45,574 nt of DNA from Acidobacteriota bacterium (GTDB lineage Bacteria; Acidobacteriota; Vicinamibacteria; Marinacidobacterales; Marinacidobacteraceae): positions 1 to 45,574 of the forward strand of contig JAJDVI010000028.1 in assembly GCA_022826195.1 (NCBI GenBank), given 5' to 3'. Shown piece by piece: positions 1 through 6,811 of the stretch (positions are counted from its first letter, which is position 1; the number at the start of each line of letters is the position of its first letter). Under the pieces are notes generated by a model. That model ran no database searches, had not been told where the DNA came from, and was given only the letters and a program-made list of their open reading frames with translations. The position numbers and the translations under genes were made by a program.

Positions 1-186
1 CCCCCGGGGCCCCCCGCCCCGCCCCCGCCCCCCCGCTGCTCGGGCCAGGGCCCGGCCGGGGCCCCCCGCCCCCGGGCCGCCACCGCCGCGCGTCCCGCGG
101 CGAAACCGCACACTCCGATCGACGCTGGGAGACCGGTTCGACCGCCTCTCGGCGGTCGATGCCGGCCGGAGGCCGGCGCTCCGAGC
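1..186. other. GC-rich non-coding left edge with a REP-like palindrome
   Basis: No credible gene is present. The first 80 bases are almost pure C and G. Positions 157-184 form a palindrome (GCCGGCC-nnn-GGCCGGC flanked by CGAT and CTCCGA) of the same type as those at 3898-4055 and 18009-18065. No gcvP follows gcvH within the window, so any glycine decarboxylase subunit lies beyond the left edge or elsewhere. Confidence 0.6.
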
Positions 187-576
187 CTACTCCTCGCTCG
201 CTACGTGCTTGTCGTAATCCCCCGCCGAGAGCATGGTCGCCGCCACCGACCCCGCGTCGTCCAGCGTCAGCCGGATCAGCCAGCCGTCGCCGTAGGGATC
301 CGAGTTGACCACCTCGGGAGCGTCCTCGAGGGACTCGTTGACCGCGGCCACCGTGCCCGCCACCGGGCAGAAGATCTCGGAGACCGCCTTCACGGACTCC
401 ACGCTGCCCATGACGTCGTCGGCCTCGAGCGCGGTGTCCGGGTCGGGAAGCTCGACGTACACGATGTCCCCGAGTTCCTGCTGGGCGTGGTCGGTGATGC
501 CGATCGTCGCGGTGCCGTCCCCTTCGAGGCGCAGCCATTCGTGCTCTTTGCTGTAGTAGAGATCGTCGGGGGTCAT
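187..576 (-). CDS. gcvH: Glycine cleavage system H protein
   Basis: This 129-residue lipoyl carrier shuttles the aminomethyl group between GcvP, GcvT and lipoamide dehydrogenase in the cytoplasm. The N-terminus (YYSKEHEWLRLEGD) and the lipoyl site (GSVESVKAVSEI, lipoyl-lysine K63) are textbook for the family, and the length is normal. The ATG at 576 is preceded by a GGAGGA Shine-Dalgarno, so the longer reading frame running back through gcvT is not used. It lies 26 bp downstream of gcvT in the same orientation, consistent with a gcvTH operon. Identification is secure. Confidence 0.96.
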   Translation of the reverse strand: MTPDDLYYSKEHEWLRLEGDGTATIGITDHAQQELGDIVYVELPDPDTALEADDVMGSVESVKAVSEIFCPVAGTVAAVNESLEDAPEVVNSDPYGDGWLIRLTLDDAGSVAATMLSAGDYDKHVASEE

Positions 577-602
577 CGGTCCTCCGGGAGGCTCCTCCGG
601 GG

Positions 603-1739
603 TCAGACGGCAGCCGCCGCTGCGCGTTTCTTCTTCTTCTTTTTCTTGCCGGGCCGCACGTAGAACGGCGTGGGCGCCACTTCGGCGGGAACGGGACGTC
701 CCCGGATCACGACCTCGAAGGCCTGGCCCGGCTCGCAGGCGTCCGCCGGCAGGTAGGCGAGCCCGAGGCTCTTCTTCAGGAAGGGGGCATGCCCCCCGCT
801 CGTCACGTCGCCGAAGGGCTCGCCGTTCACCACGATGGGATAGCCGTGGCGCGGCACCCCCCGGTCCCGCAACTCGAAGCCGACGAGCTTCCGGGTGACG
901 CCGTGCTCGCGCTGCGCCACCAGGACGTCGCGGCCGATGAAGTCGCCCTTGTCGGGCTTCACGATCCAGCCGAGGTCCGCCTCCTCGACGGAGTGGTCCT
1001 CGTCGATGTCGTTCCCGTGGAGCGCCATCTTGGCCTCGAGCCGCAGGGTGTCCCGGGCGCCGAGCCCGGTGGACACCAGCCCCTCCGGCGCCCCGGCCTC
1101 GAGGAGCCGCCGCGCGAGCCCCTCGGCCCGGTCGGCCGGCACCATGATCTCGAAGCCGTCCTCCCCGGTGTACCCCATCCGGGCGACGGTCCCCGGGACC
1201 CCCGCGACCTCTCCCTCGGCGAACCGGTAGTAACGGATCGTCGCGAGATCCAGGTCGGTCAGCGTCTGCAGGATCGCCTGCGAACGCGGCCCCTGGAGCG
1301 CCAGCAACGCCGTCTCGTCGCTCAGGTCCTCGACGCACTCGGCGGCCGCCCCGCCCCGCTCCCGGATCCAGGCGAGGTCCCGGGCGGTGTTCGCGGCGTT
1401 CGTGACCACCAGGAAGGACTCCTCCCCGCGCCGGTAGACGATGATGTCGTCCACGAAGCCGCCCGAGTCGGTGGTGAGCGCCGAGTACTGCGCCCGGCCC
1501 GGTACGAGCCGGGACACGTCGTTCGGGGTCAGCCGCTGCAGGAGCGGCAGCGCGTCCGGCCCGCTGACCCGCAGCTCGCCCATGTGGCTCACGTCGAAGA
1601 GCCCCGCCTGTTGCCGCACGGCGAGGTGCTCCGAGACCACCCCGCCGAACTGCACTGGCATCTCCCAGCCGGCGAACGGCACGAGGCGGCCGCCGAGTTC
1701 CTTGTGGAGCGCGTGGAGCGGGGTGCGGCGGAGCGACAT
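603..1739 (-). CDS. gcvT: Glycine cleavage system T protein (aminomethyltransferase)
   Basis: This 378-residue enzyme moves the aminomethyl carbon from lipoylated GcvH to tetrahydrofolate, releasing ammonia. The sequence starts MSLRRTPLHALHKELG and includes the GcvT hallmarks FAGWEMPVQF, LFDVSHMGELRVSG and YTGEDGFEIMVP, followed by the C-terminal barrel domain. The ATG at 1739 is preferred over upstream codons because the protein alignment begins there and a perfect TATAAT ends 7 nt upstream. Oddity: the C-terminus ends in seven consecutive lysines, then R and A5V, encoded by a TTC/TTT-rich tract at 627-650 (plus-strand reading). Such a tail is not part of the usual fold. Confidence 0.95.
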   Translation of the reverse strand: MSLRRTPLHALHKELGGRLVPFAGWEMPVQFGGVVSEHLAVRQQAGLFDVSHMGELRVSGPDALPLLQRLTPNDVSRLVPGRAQYSALTTDSGGFVDDIIVYRRGEESFLVVTNAANTARDLAWIRERGGAAAECVEDLSDETALLALQGPRSQAILQTLTDLDLATIRYYRFAEGEVAGVPGTVARMGYTGEDGFEIMVPADRAEGLARRLLEAGAPEGLVSTGLGARDTLRLEAKMALHGNDIDEDHSVEEADLGWIVKPDKGDFIGRDVLVAQREHGVTRKLVGFELRDRGVPRHGYPIVVNGEPFGDVTSGGHAPFLKKSLGLAYLPADACEPGQAFEVVIRGRPVPAEVAPTPFYVRPGKKKKKKKRAAAAAV

Positions 1740-1775
1740 CCGGGCGATTATAGGAATCGGTGGCCCCGGCCGAAC
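1740..1775 (-). promoter_or_regulatory. Probable leaderless gcvT promoter
   Basis: On the minus strand a perfect TATAAT (1752 down to 1747) ends 7 nt before the gcvT ATG at 1739. Transcription would start at or next to the A of the start codon, and no Shine-Dalgarno is visible. The -35 region (TTCGGC, 16 bp upstream) is weak. No glycine-riboswitch-like fold was recognised further upstream. Confidence 0.5.
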
Positions 1776-2031
1776 GCTCACATTTCAGCACCAGGGCGCA
1801 CGGTTGCTCATCAGGATGGCGCGCGGCAGCGGAGCGCCGGCCAGTTGCTCTGAAAATGCGGCCCCACCGGATGACGGGGACGGCGAGGAGCGCCGGTCAG
1901 TCCTCCCGGTGGAGGCCTCCAGACCGGCGCGCGGCCCGCCGGGCCGCAAAAGCGGCCCGATTCAGCCGGGATGTATCGCCGTTCGAATGCCGCGTGAGTC
2001 TCACCACCGGCTGCTAAACTCATCCCCTCTC
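1776..2031. other. Non-coding gap between gcvT and the 2032 gene
   Basis: About 255 bp without a convincing gene. It separates two divergent transcription units. A short segment around 1898-1935 (CAGTCCTCCCGGTGGAGG) resembles sequence near 15505, suggesting a minor dispersed repeat. Nothing else was recognised. Confidence 0.4.
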
Positions 2032-2265
2032 ATGGCCGGGAAAATGCGAGCGTTCTTCGAGGGCGTCGGCAGCATCATGAACATGTTCCCCGGCCCGGAA
2101 CAGTTTGAAGACCTTCGACTGAAAGGCAGCCCAGAGGAGCGGCTCGCCGAACATTGGCGACGAGTGGGGGGATACCTCCGTAGCGCAATGGACGGGTACG
2201 GCGATGCCGAAATGGGCCACCGGAAGCAAGACCAGGAGCGGGAAGAGTCTCGGACGAGGCACTAG
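2032..2265 (+). CDS. Small conserved protein paired with a DUF2335 gene
   Basis: A 77-residue soluble, charged protein starting MAGKMRAFFEGVGSIMNMFP and containing WRRVGGYLRSAM. I recall similar small proteins (short hydrophobic start, then an acidic stretch and WxxVGxxLRxAM) encoded immediately before DUF2335 membrane proteins. That recollection is the main support for it being real. No catalytic motif is visible. Its 3' end overlaps the next gene by 62 nt in another frame, suggesting joint translation. The C-terminal tail (HRKQDQEREESRTRH) is low-complexity and may be shaped by the overlap. Function unknown. Confidence 0.6.
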   Translation: MAGKMRAFFEGVGSIMNMFPGPEQFEDLRLKGSPEERLAEHWRRVGGYLRSAMDGYGDAEMGHRKQDQEREESRTRH

Positions 2266-2650
2266 TCCTCCGCCCCAACCTCCCGAAGTCACCGGTTCCA
2301 CCGCGATTCGGATTCGGGAATTCATCGGTCCGCTACCGCCCCCGCGCGACCTGCGGGATTACGAACAGGTGGTTGAGGGCGCCGCCGAACGAATCCTGCA
2401 GATGGCGGAACGGGAGCAGCGGGTCGGCCACGAGTTGGGGATCGCGGCGGCTACAACAACAGCGTTTGCAGTCCGGCGGGGGCAGATCGTCGGTCTGGTT
2501 TCCGTCGTGTCGGCCCTGGCCGCCGCAGTGTGGCTTGGACATCAGGGACACGGAGTGGCGGCCGGGGCTGTCGGAACAACGACCGTCGTTGGTTTGGCGA
2601 CCGCGTTTGTGGCGACTCGCCGGCACTCGCCGGCGAAGCCACCGCGATAG
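2204..2650 (+). CDS. DUF2335 predicted membrane protein
   Basis: A 148-residue protein with a proline-rich N-terminus, then the DUF2335 signature GPLPPPRDLRDYEQVVEGAAERI..MAEREQ around residues 42-75. Two hydrophobic helices follow (about 93-110 and 117-135, GLVSVVSALAAAVWLG and AVGTTTVVGLATAFVA) and a basic tail. Molecular function of the family is not established. The ATG at 2204 lies inside the upstream small gene. No strong Shine-Dalgarno precedes it, so the true start could be a little downstream, but the conserved part begins only near residue 36. It converges on the TPR gene ending at 2659, leaving 8 bp. Confidence 0.75.
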   Translation: MPKWATGSKTRSGKSLGRGTSPPPQPPEVTGSTAIRIREFIGPLPPPRDLRDYEQVVEGAAERILQMAEREQRVGHELGIAAATTTAFAVRRGQIVGLVSVVSALAAAVWLGHQGHGVAAGAVGTTTVVGLATAFVATRRHSPAKPPR

Positions 2651-2658
2651 GCGAGCGA

Positions 2659-3894
2659 CTACTCGGGCGGCGCCGGACGCGAACCCTCGGGCGCGGCGTC
2701 CGGCCAGGGGGCCCGCCGCAGCTCCTCCGCCCACTCGCCGAGGACCGGGTCGGCGTCGTCGCGGACGACGCGGCCGTAGTCGGTGAGCGCGGTGCCCCGC
2801 TTCCCCGCGCCGTCCCGGGCGTTCCCGCGCCGGAAGAGCAGGATCGCCCGCACCTCGGGGTTCGGTCCGGCCTCCAGGCCGCGGCTGAAGACCGCCTCGG
2901 CCTCCTCCCAGCGCTCCGCGAAGAGAAGCGCCTCGCCGAGCCGGGCCTCGGCGAGCCCCGGCAGCGCCAGGGGGTAGTTTCCGAAGCCCGCCTGCCGGCG
3001 TTCGAGGACCCGTTCGGCGAGCTCGCGCGCGGCCTCGAAATCGCCCAGCGCGGTCAGGATGCTGACCTCGTCGAGCACGAAGTCCGGGTTCTTCGGGAAC
3101 CGGGTGTTCAGCCGCCGGATCGCCGCCAGCGCCTCGTCCTCCCGCTCCTCCCGCTGCATCAGCAGCGCCCAGGTCCACAGCCCGCCCCAGCGCGCCCGCC
3201 GGCCCTCCTCGGCGGTGATCCGCACCCCGTCGAGCCCCCCGTCCCGATCGCCGCGCATCCCGAACAGGAAGGCGAGCCAGCGGAGCGGCCGCGGCAGGGT
3301 GGCGATCCCGTAGTCGTAGGCGCCCGGGACCGCGAAGGCGTCCCGGAAGCCGGGATCGAGTTCCTGCACCCGCCGGTGGCGGCCCACTCCGCGCCGGATC
3401 TGGCGGGCGGCGCGGAACCAGGCCCGGTCCACGATCACCGACCAGCCGGACTCGAGCGCCTCGGTAGCGCCGAGGTAGTAGAGCGCCTCCACGTCGTCGG
3501 GATCGCGTTCGAGGAGCGCCCGGCCCCGCCGGTACGCCTCCTCCAGGTGCTCGCGGAAGGCGGCCTCCTCCTCCGGCGTCGCGTCCGGACGGCCCTGCTG
3601 GGAGAAGAAGCGGTCGTTGCGGAGGCTCGACCCGCGCATCCCGTTGCTTCGCTGGGCCAGCCGGGTCCAGATCGTGGTGGCGAGGTTGTAGGGCCCGGTG
3701 GGGTGTTCCGGGAACCGCTCGCTGACCCGGGCGTAGTGCTCGAGGGCCTCGTCGAAGTCGTAGTCGAAGAGGAGTTGCGAACCGGCCGTCTCGAGCGCGG
3801 CGAGTTCCTCCGCCTGCCCGCCGGCGGCCGGCGCCGCCAGCGCGGCGGCCAGCAGGAAGGCGGCTCGGAGGATCACGGCGCGGGAGTGTCGCAC
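2659..3894 (-). CDS. Secreted TPR-repeat protein, copy 1
   Basis: A 411-residue exported protein with a signal peptide of about 25 residues (ILRAAFLLAAALAAPAAGG). A mostly helical body follows with degenerate tetratricopeptide pairs, for example FDYDFDEALEHYARVSERFP, ALLERDPDDVEALYYLGATEA and RWEEAEAVFSRGLEAGPNPE. No enzyme motif is present, so it probably acts as an envelope or periplasmic scaffold. It is clearly paralogous to the protein at 4067-5314: both share WTRLAQRSN.MRG.SLRNDRFFSQ and WxVIVDRAWFRA. The two copies are separated by REP-like palindromes and probably arose by tandem duplication. Substrate unknown. Confidence 0.85.
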   Translation of the reverse strand: MRHSRAVILRAAFLLAAALAAPAAGGQAEELAALETAGSQLLFDYDFDEALEHYARVSERFPEHPTGPYNLATTIWTRLAQRSNGMRGSSLRNDRFFSQQGRPDATPEEEAAFREHLEEAYRRGRALLERDPDDVEALYYLGATEALESGWSVIVDRAWFRAARQIRRGVGRHRRVQELDPGFRDAFAVPGAYDYGIATLPRPLRWLAFLFGMRGDRDGGLDGVRITAEEGRRARWGGLWTWALLMQREEREDEALAAIRRLNTRFPKNPDFVLDEVSILTALGDFEAARELAERVLERRQAGFGNYPLALPGLAEARLGEALLFAERWEEAEAVFSRGLEAGPNPEVRAILLFRRGNARDGAGKRGTALTDYGRVVRDDADPVLGEWAEELRRAPWPDAAPEGSRPAPPE

Positions 3895-3897
3895 GGC

Positions 3898-4055
3898 TCG
3901 GAGCGCCGGCCTCCCTTACCGGCATCGCGCGGTAGCGTGAAACCCGCGTTGGTGGCGCCGCGCCATGGGAACGTGAGAGCCGCAGTCTGCTCACTCGGGA
4001 AATGCGGTTTCGCCTCCCTGCGGTCGGCGATGCCGGCCGGAGGCCGGCGCTCCGA
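3898..4055. repeat. Two REP-like palindromes between TPR paralogs
   Basis: One unit at about 3898-3948 reads GAGCGCCGGCCTC..ACCGGCATCGCG followed by GTGAAACCCGCG. A second, inverted unit lies at about 4028-4055 (GATGCCGGCC-GGA-GGCCGGCGCTC). Both match the family seen at 157-184, 18009 and 25273. They fill the gap between the two TPR genes on the same strand. Confidence 0.7.
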
Positions 4056-4066
4056 CCGGCGCTCCC

Positions 4067-5314
4067 TTACCGGCCCGGGTGGGAGCCCTCCGGCGCCGCG
4101 TCCGGCCAGGGGGCCTGCCGGAGCGCGTGCGCCCAGTCCTTCAGGATGTCGTCCGCATCGGTCCGGATGACCTCGCCGTAGTCGCGGAGCGCCGCGGGCC
4201 GCCGCCCGGCGCCGTCCCGGGCGTTCGCCCGGCGGAGGAACAGCTGCGCCCGGACCTCGGGGCTCGGCCCGGCCGCGAGACCCCGGCTCAGGATCGCCTC
4301 GGCCTCCTCCCAGCGCTCCGCGAACAGAAGGGCCTCGCCGAGTCCCGCTTCGGCGAGGCCCGGGAGGAGGAGCCGGTAGTTCCCGAACCCGGCGTCGCGC
4401 CGCCCGATGGCCTCCTCGCCGAGGGTCCGGGCCGCCTCGAACTCCCCGAGCGCGGTCAGCACGGTGATCTCGTCGAGCGCGAAGTCCGGGTTCCGCGGGA
4501 ACTCGCGCCGGAGCCGCCGGATCGCCGCGAGCGCCTCCTCCTCCCGCCCCTCGCGCTGCATCAGCAACTGATAGGTCCACAGGCTTCCCCACCGCGCCCG
4601 CCGCCCCTCGTCGGCGGTGATCCGGATCCCCTCGAGCCCCCCCTCGAGGTCGCCGCGCATCCCGAACAGGAAGGCGATCATCCGCAGCGCCCGCGGCAGC
4701 CGGGCGATCGAGTACACGTAGGTCCCGGGAATCAGGTAGGCGTCCCGGAAGCCGGGGTCCAGCTCCTGGAGCCGCCGGTGGCGGCCCACCGCGCGCCGGA
4801 TCAGCCGGGTGGCGCGGAACCAGGCGCGGTCCACGATCACCGCCCATCCGGCTTCGAGCGCCTCGCCGGCGCCGCGGAAGTAGAGGGCCTCCCGGTGGTC
4901 CGGGTCCCGTTCGAGCAGCGCTTCGGACCGCCGGTAGGTCTCCTCCAGGTTCTCGCGGAAAGCCGTCTCCTCCCCGGGCGTGGGCTCCGGCCGCCCGTCC
5001 TGCGAGAAGAAACGGTCGTTCCGCAGGCTGGGCCCGCGGACCGCGTTGCTGCGCTGGGCGAGCCGGCTCCAGACGGTGACGGCCGTGTTGTAGGGCCCGC
5101 TGGGATGCCCGGGGAACCGTTCGCCCAGCTCCCGGTAGGTCCGGAGCGCGTCCTCGTAGTCGTAGTTGAAGAGGAACTGCGCCCCCGCGTCCTCGGCGGC
5201 GGCGATTCCGGCATCGGGACCGGCGGGCGGGGGCCCCGGAACCTGGCCGGCGAGCAGCGAGCCGGCGACGAGGATTCCGCCGGCGGTCAGCGGAAGAACG
5301 CGGACCGGGAACAC
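4067..5314 (-). CDS. Secreted TPR-repeat protein, copy 2
   Basis: A 415-residue paralog of the preceding TPR protein, with the same organisation and a near-identical central core (NDRFFSQDGRPEPTPGEETA, WAVIVDRAWFRATRLIRRAVG). I chose the GTG at 5314, which gives a signal peptide (FPVRVLPLTAGGILVAGSLLAGQ) and a length matching copy 1. The longer upstream reading would run into the PIN-domain gene and lacks homologous sequence. It sits 17 bp downstream of the vapC-like gene in the same orientation, so it may be cotranscribed from the TA promoter or have its own. Role unknown. Confidence 0.82.
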   Translation of the reverse strand: MFPVRVLPLTAGGILVAGSLLAGQVPGPPPAGPDAGIAAAEDAGAQFLFNYDYEDALRTYRELGERFPGHPSGPYNTAVTVWSRLAQRSNAVRGPSLRNDRFFSQDGRPEPTPGEETAFRENLEETYRRSEALLERDPDHREALYFRGAGEALEAGWAVIVDRAWFRATRLIRRAVGRHRRLQELDPGFRDAYLIPGTYVYSIARLPRALRMIAFLFGMRGDLEGGLEGIRITADEGRRARWGSLWTYQLLMQREGREEEALAAIRRLRREFPRNPDFALDEITVLTALGEFEAARTLGEEAIGRRDAGFGNYRLLLPGLAEAGLGEALLFAERWEEAEAILSRGLAAGPSPEVRAQLFLRRANARDGAGRRPAALRDYGEVIRTDADDILKDWAHALRQAPWPDAAPEGSHPGR

Positions 5315-5331
5315 GGCCCCAACCGTGGCGG

Positions 5332-5754
5332 CTAGCCGGCTCCCGGGCCGGAAACCACGCCCCGGGGCCCGGTGACGATCTCGCAGGACGGCCCGCTCGC
5401 GCGCCCCAGCCGCCGGTCGAGGGTCATCAGCGGACACTCGAGCGCCTCCGCGAGCGCCACGTACCAGGCGTCGTAGCCGGTCAGGTTCTCCCGGAGCGCC
5501 CACACCCGGTCCGCGAACGGGGAGAACGGAAACAGCTCGAGGTCGAGCCGCAGCAGGTCACGCTGGGCGCTGGTCGCCTCCAGCGTCGAGAGTTCTCCGG
5601 CACGTTCCAGGCGCCGCAGAATGTTGCCCGTCTCGACCAGGAGCAGCTCCGGAGCGGCCAGCGCGTTGCGAGCCAGCACATTCTCGGCCCATTCCCCCCC
5701 GGGCCCCGAATCCACGAGGGCGGCGACCATCAGCGAAGCATCGACGACGACCAC
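5332..5754 (-). CDS. vapC: PIN-domain toxin (VapC/FitB type), system 1
   Basis: A 140-residue PIN ribonuclease, predicted to cleave RNA when freed from its antitoxin. Acidic active-site residues are in the expected places: D5 (VVVDASLMV), E41 (LLLVETGNIL), D95 (LTGYDAWYVALAE) and D113 (LMTLDRRLG). The GTG start overlaps the antitoxin stop by one base (TAGTG), giving tight translational coupling. The antitoxin is encoded directly upstream. The last ~20 residues are glycine- and proline-rich and probably disordered. Confidence 0.9.
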   Translation of the reverse strand: MVVVDASLMVAALVDSGPGGEWAENVLARNALAAPELLLVETGNILRRLERAGELSTLEATSAQRDLLRLDLELFPFSPFADRVWALRENLTGYDAWYVALAEALECPLMTLDRRLGRASGPSCEIVTGPRGVVSGPGAG

Positions 5755-5990
5755 TACCGCCGGTCCCGGTCCCGGGCGTCCAGGATGCGGTCACGCGCGA
5801 CGCGCGTGCCGGCCGCCTCCTTGCGCCCGCGCACGCCTTCGAGCCAGAGGTCCACGGACGGGCGGGAAGCAATCCGCTCCAGTTCGCCCCGGAGGAACTC
5901 CTGCATCGACTGGCCGCGCAGCGCGGCGCGCGCCGCCAGTTCGTTTCTCACGGTCTCGGCGACGTTTCTTACGGTGATCTGAACGGCCAT
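5754..5990 (-). CDS. vapB: Ribbon-helix-helix antitoxin (FitA/VapB type), system 1
   Basis: A 78-residue antitoxin. The N-terminal ribbon-helix-helix (MAVQITVRNVAETVRNEL..RAALRGQSMQEFLRGELERI) binds DNA, and the C-terminal tail (DLWLEGVRGRKEAAGTRV) is expected to fill the PIN active site. The ATG at 5990 is chosen because the beta-strand MAVQITVRNV begins there and a CATAAT box ends 6 nt upstream, implying a leaderless message. A strong inverted repeat covers the start codon, consistent with autorepression by the FitAB-like complex. Confidence 0.9.
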   Translation of the reverse strand: MAVQITVRNVAETVRNELAARAALRGQSMQEFLRGELERIASRPSVDLWLEGVRGRKEAAGTRVARDRILDARDRDRR

Positions 5991-6017
5991 GCTGTCATTA
6001 TGCCATTGATGACAGCA
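5990..6017. promoter_or_regulatory. FitAB-type operator over the system 1 promoter
   Basis: The half-sites TGCTGTCA (5990-5997) and TGACAGCA (6010-6017) form a perfect inverted repeat with a 12-bp spacer, extendable to 9-bp arms. From memory, the gonococcal FitAB operator is TGCTATCA-N12-TGATAGCA, with the same spacing and one symmetric substitution. The spacer contains CATAAT on the minus strand, so binding would occlude the -10 box and the antitoxin start codon. Confidence 0.75.
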
Positions 6018-6085
6018 AAAGACAGACAGAGGTTCCCGCGGGACGGTCCACGGAATGCGGCGGGCGCCGTATCGCCGGCCGGTCC

Positions 6086-6541
6086 TCACACGTCGGACAG
6101 CGGGATGACCTCGATGCCCTCGAACCGCGTCAGGTCGTTCGGATTCGCGCTGACCACCCGCGTGACCCCGTGTTCCAGCATGGTGGCGGCGACGTTCGCG
6201 TCGTGGAGCTGCTTCCCCCGGCACCCGGCCGCCTCCGCGACGCGAGGCAGGCGGTTCGCCACGCCGCGGGTTTCCTCCAGCACCGTGGCCCGCTCGGCGA
6301 ACGCCCGGTTGTTCCCCACCGCCGCGGCGAGCGTCAGCCCCAGCCCGTTCGCTTCGACCGGGCGCGTGCTGACCACCAGGCACTCCCGCAGCACCTGTCC
6401 GCTCACGCAGAGTTCCACTCCCTGGTTGGGAACCTCGTTCAGGACCCGAAACGCGCGCGAGTGGAGGGGGCGTCGCCGGTCCACGGCGTTCAGCAGCACG
6501 TTCGTGTCGCAGAACAGGCGTTCACCGGCCCTGGTCGCCAT
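6086..6541 (-). CDS. vapC: PIN-domain toxin, system 2
   Basis: A 151-residue PIN-domain protein with the acidic residues D12 (LFCDTNVLLNAVD), E53 (QVLRECLVV), D114 (GKQLHDANVAATML) and N133/D136 (VSANPNDLTRF). This fits a VapC-type ribonuclease toxin. Its start overlaps the upstream antitoxin gene by 20 nt. It is a different subfamily from system 1. The 95 bp between the two TA loci hold only the system 1 operator and nothing else recognised. Confidence 0.9.
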   Translation of the reverse strand: MATRAGERLFCDTNVLLNAVDRRRPLHSRAFRVLNEVPNQGVELCVSGQVLRECLVVSTRPVEANGLGLTLAAAVGNNRAFAERATVLEETRGVANRLPRVAEAAGCRGKQLHDANVAATMLEHGVTRVVSANPNDLTRFEGIEVIPLSDV

Positions 6542-6752
6542 AGATGTCCTCGCGGGTCCAAGGGACGCCGCTCCCGACCTCCACGTGCTTCAGCCGGATC
6601 GGCGGATAGCCCTGTTCCGGCGGAGCCGCGCGCGCGGCGGCGTCGAGAATCGCCCGAATCTCGCCCTGGACGGAGCGGTGGTGCGCCCTCGCGCGGCGCG
6701 CCAGCGCCCGCAGCGTTTCCGGCGGTACGTCCCGGACGTGAAGGGCAGGCAT
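6522..6752 (-). CDS. vapB: Ribbon-helix-helix antitoxin, system 2
   Basis: A 76-residue FitA-like antitoxin beginning MPALHVRDVPPETLRALARR, then AHHRSVQGEIRAILDAAARA. The tail (TREDIYGDQGR) probably wraps the toxin. It precedes and overlaps its toxin. The ATG at 6752 is preceded, 6 nt away, by CATAAT, the same leaderless arrangement as system 1. The proximity of two unrelated pairs suggests an accumulation site for TA loci. Confidence 0.88.
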   Translation of the reverse strand: MPALHVRDVPPETLRALARRARAHHRSVQGEIRAILDAAARAAPPEQGYPPIRLKHVEVGSGVPWTREDIYGDQGR

Positions 6753-6784
6753 GGAGCAATTATGCTACCAATAGCGATTCGCTA
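6753..6784 (-). promoter_or_regulatory. System 2 promoter with palindromic operator candidate
   Basis: On the minus strand CATAAT ends 6 nt before the antitoxin ATG. Just upstream, TAGCGA-T-TCGCTA (6772-6784) is a perfect palindrome with 6-bp arms, and GCTA-CCAA-TAGC overlaps it. These are plausible autoregulatory operator half-sites; assignment is inference. Confidence 0.45.
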
Positions 6785-6811
6785 GCCGCGCGCCTCGCAC
6801 GCCCCGCCCCC

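Noticed and set aside
577..1791. Extension of the gcvH frame upstream through gcvT as one 534-residue protein
   Set aside because: The extension is Arg/Ala/Gly-rich shadow sequence antiphase to gcvT; gcvH has its own Shine-Dalgarno and a perfect H-protein start at 576.
1811..2023. 70-residue minus-strand frame between gcvT and the DUF2335 pair
   Set aside because: No motif, no ribosome site, composition like other non-coding GC-rich stretches.
1740..2031. Glycine riboswitch upstream of gcvT
   Set aside because: No tandem aptamer-like conserved segments seen, and the promoter appears leaderless, leaving no room for a 5' RNA.
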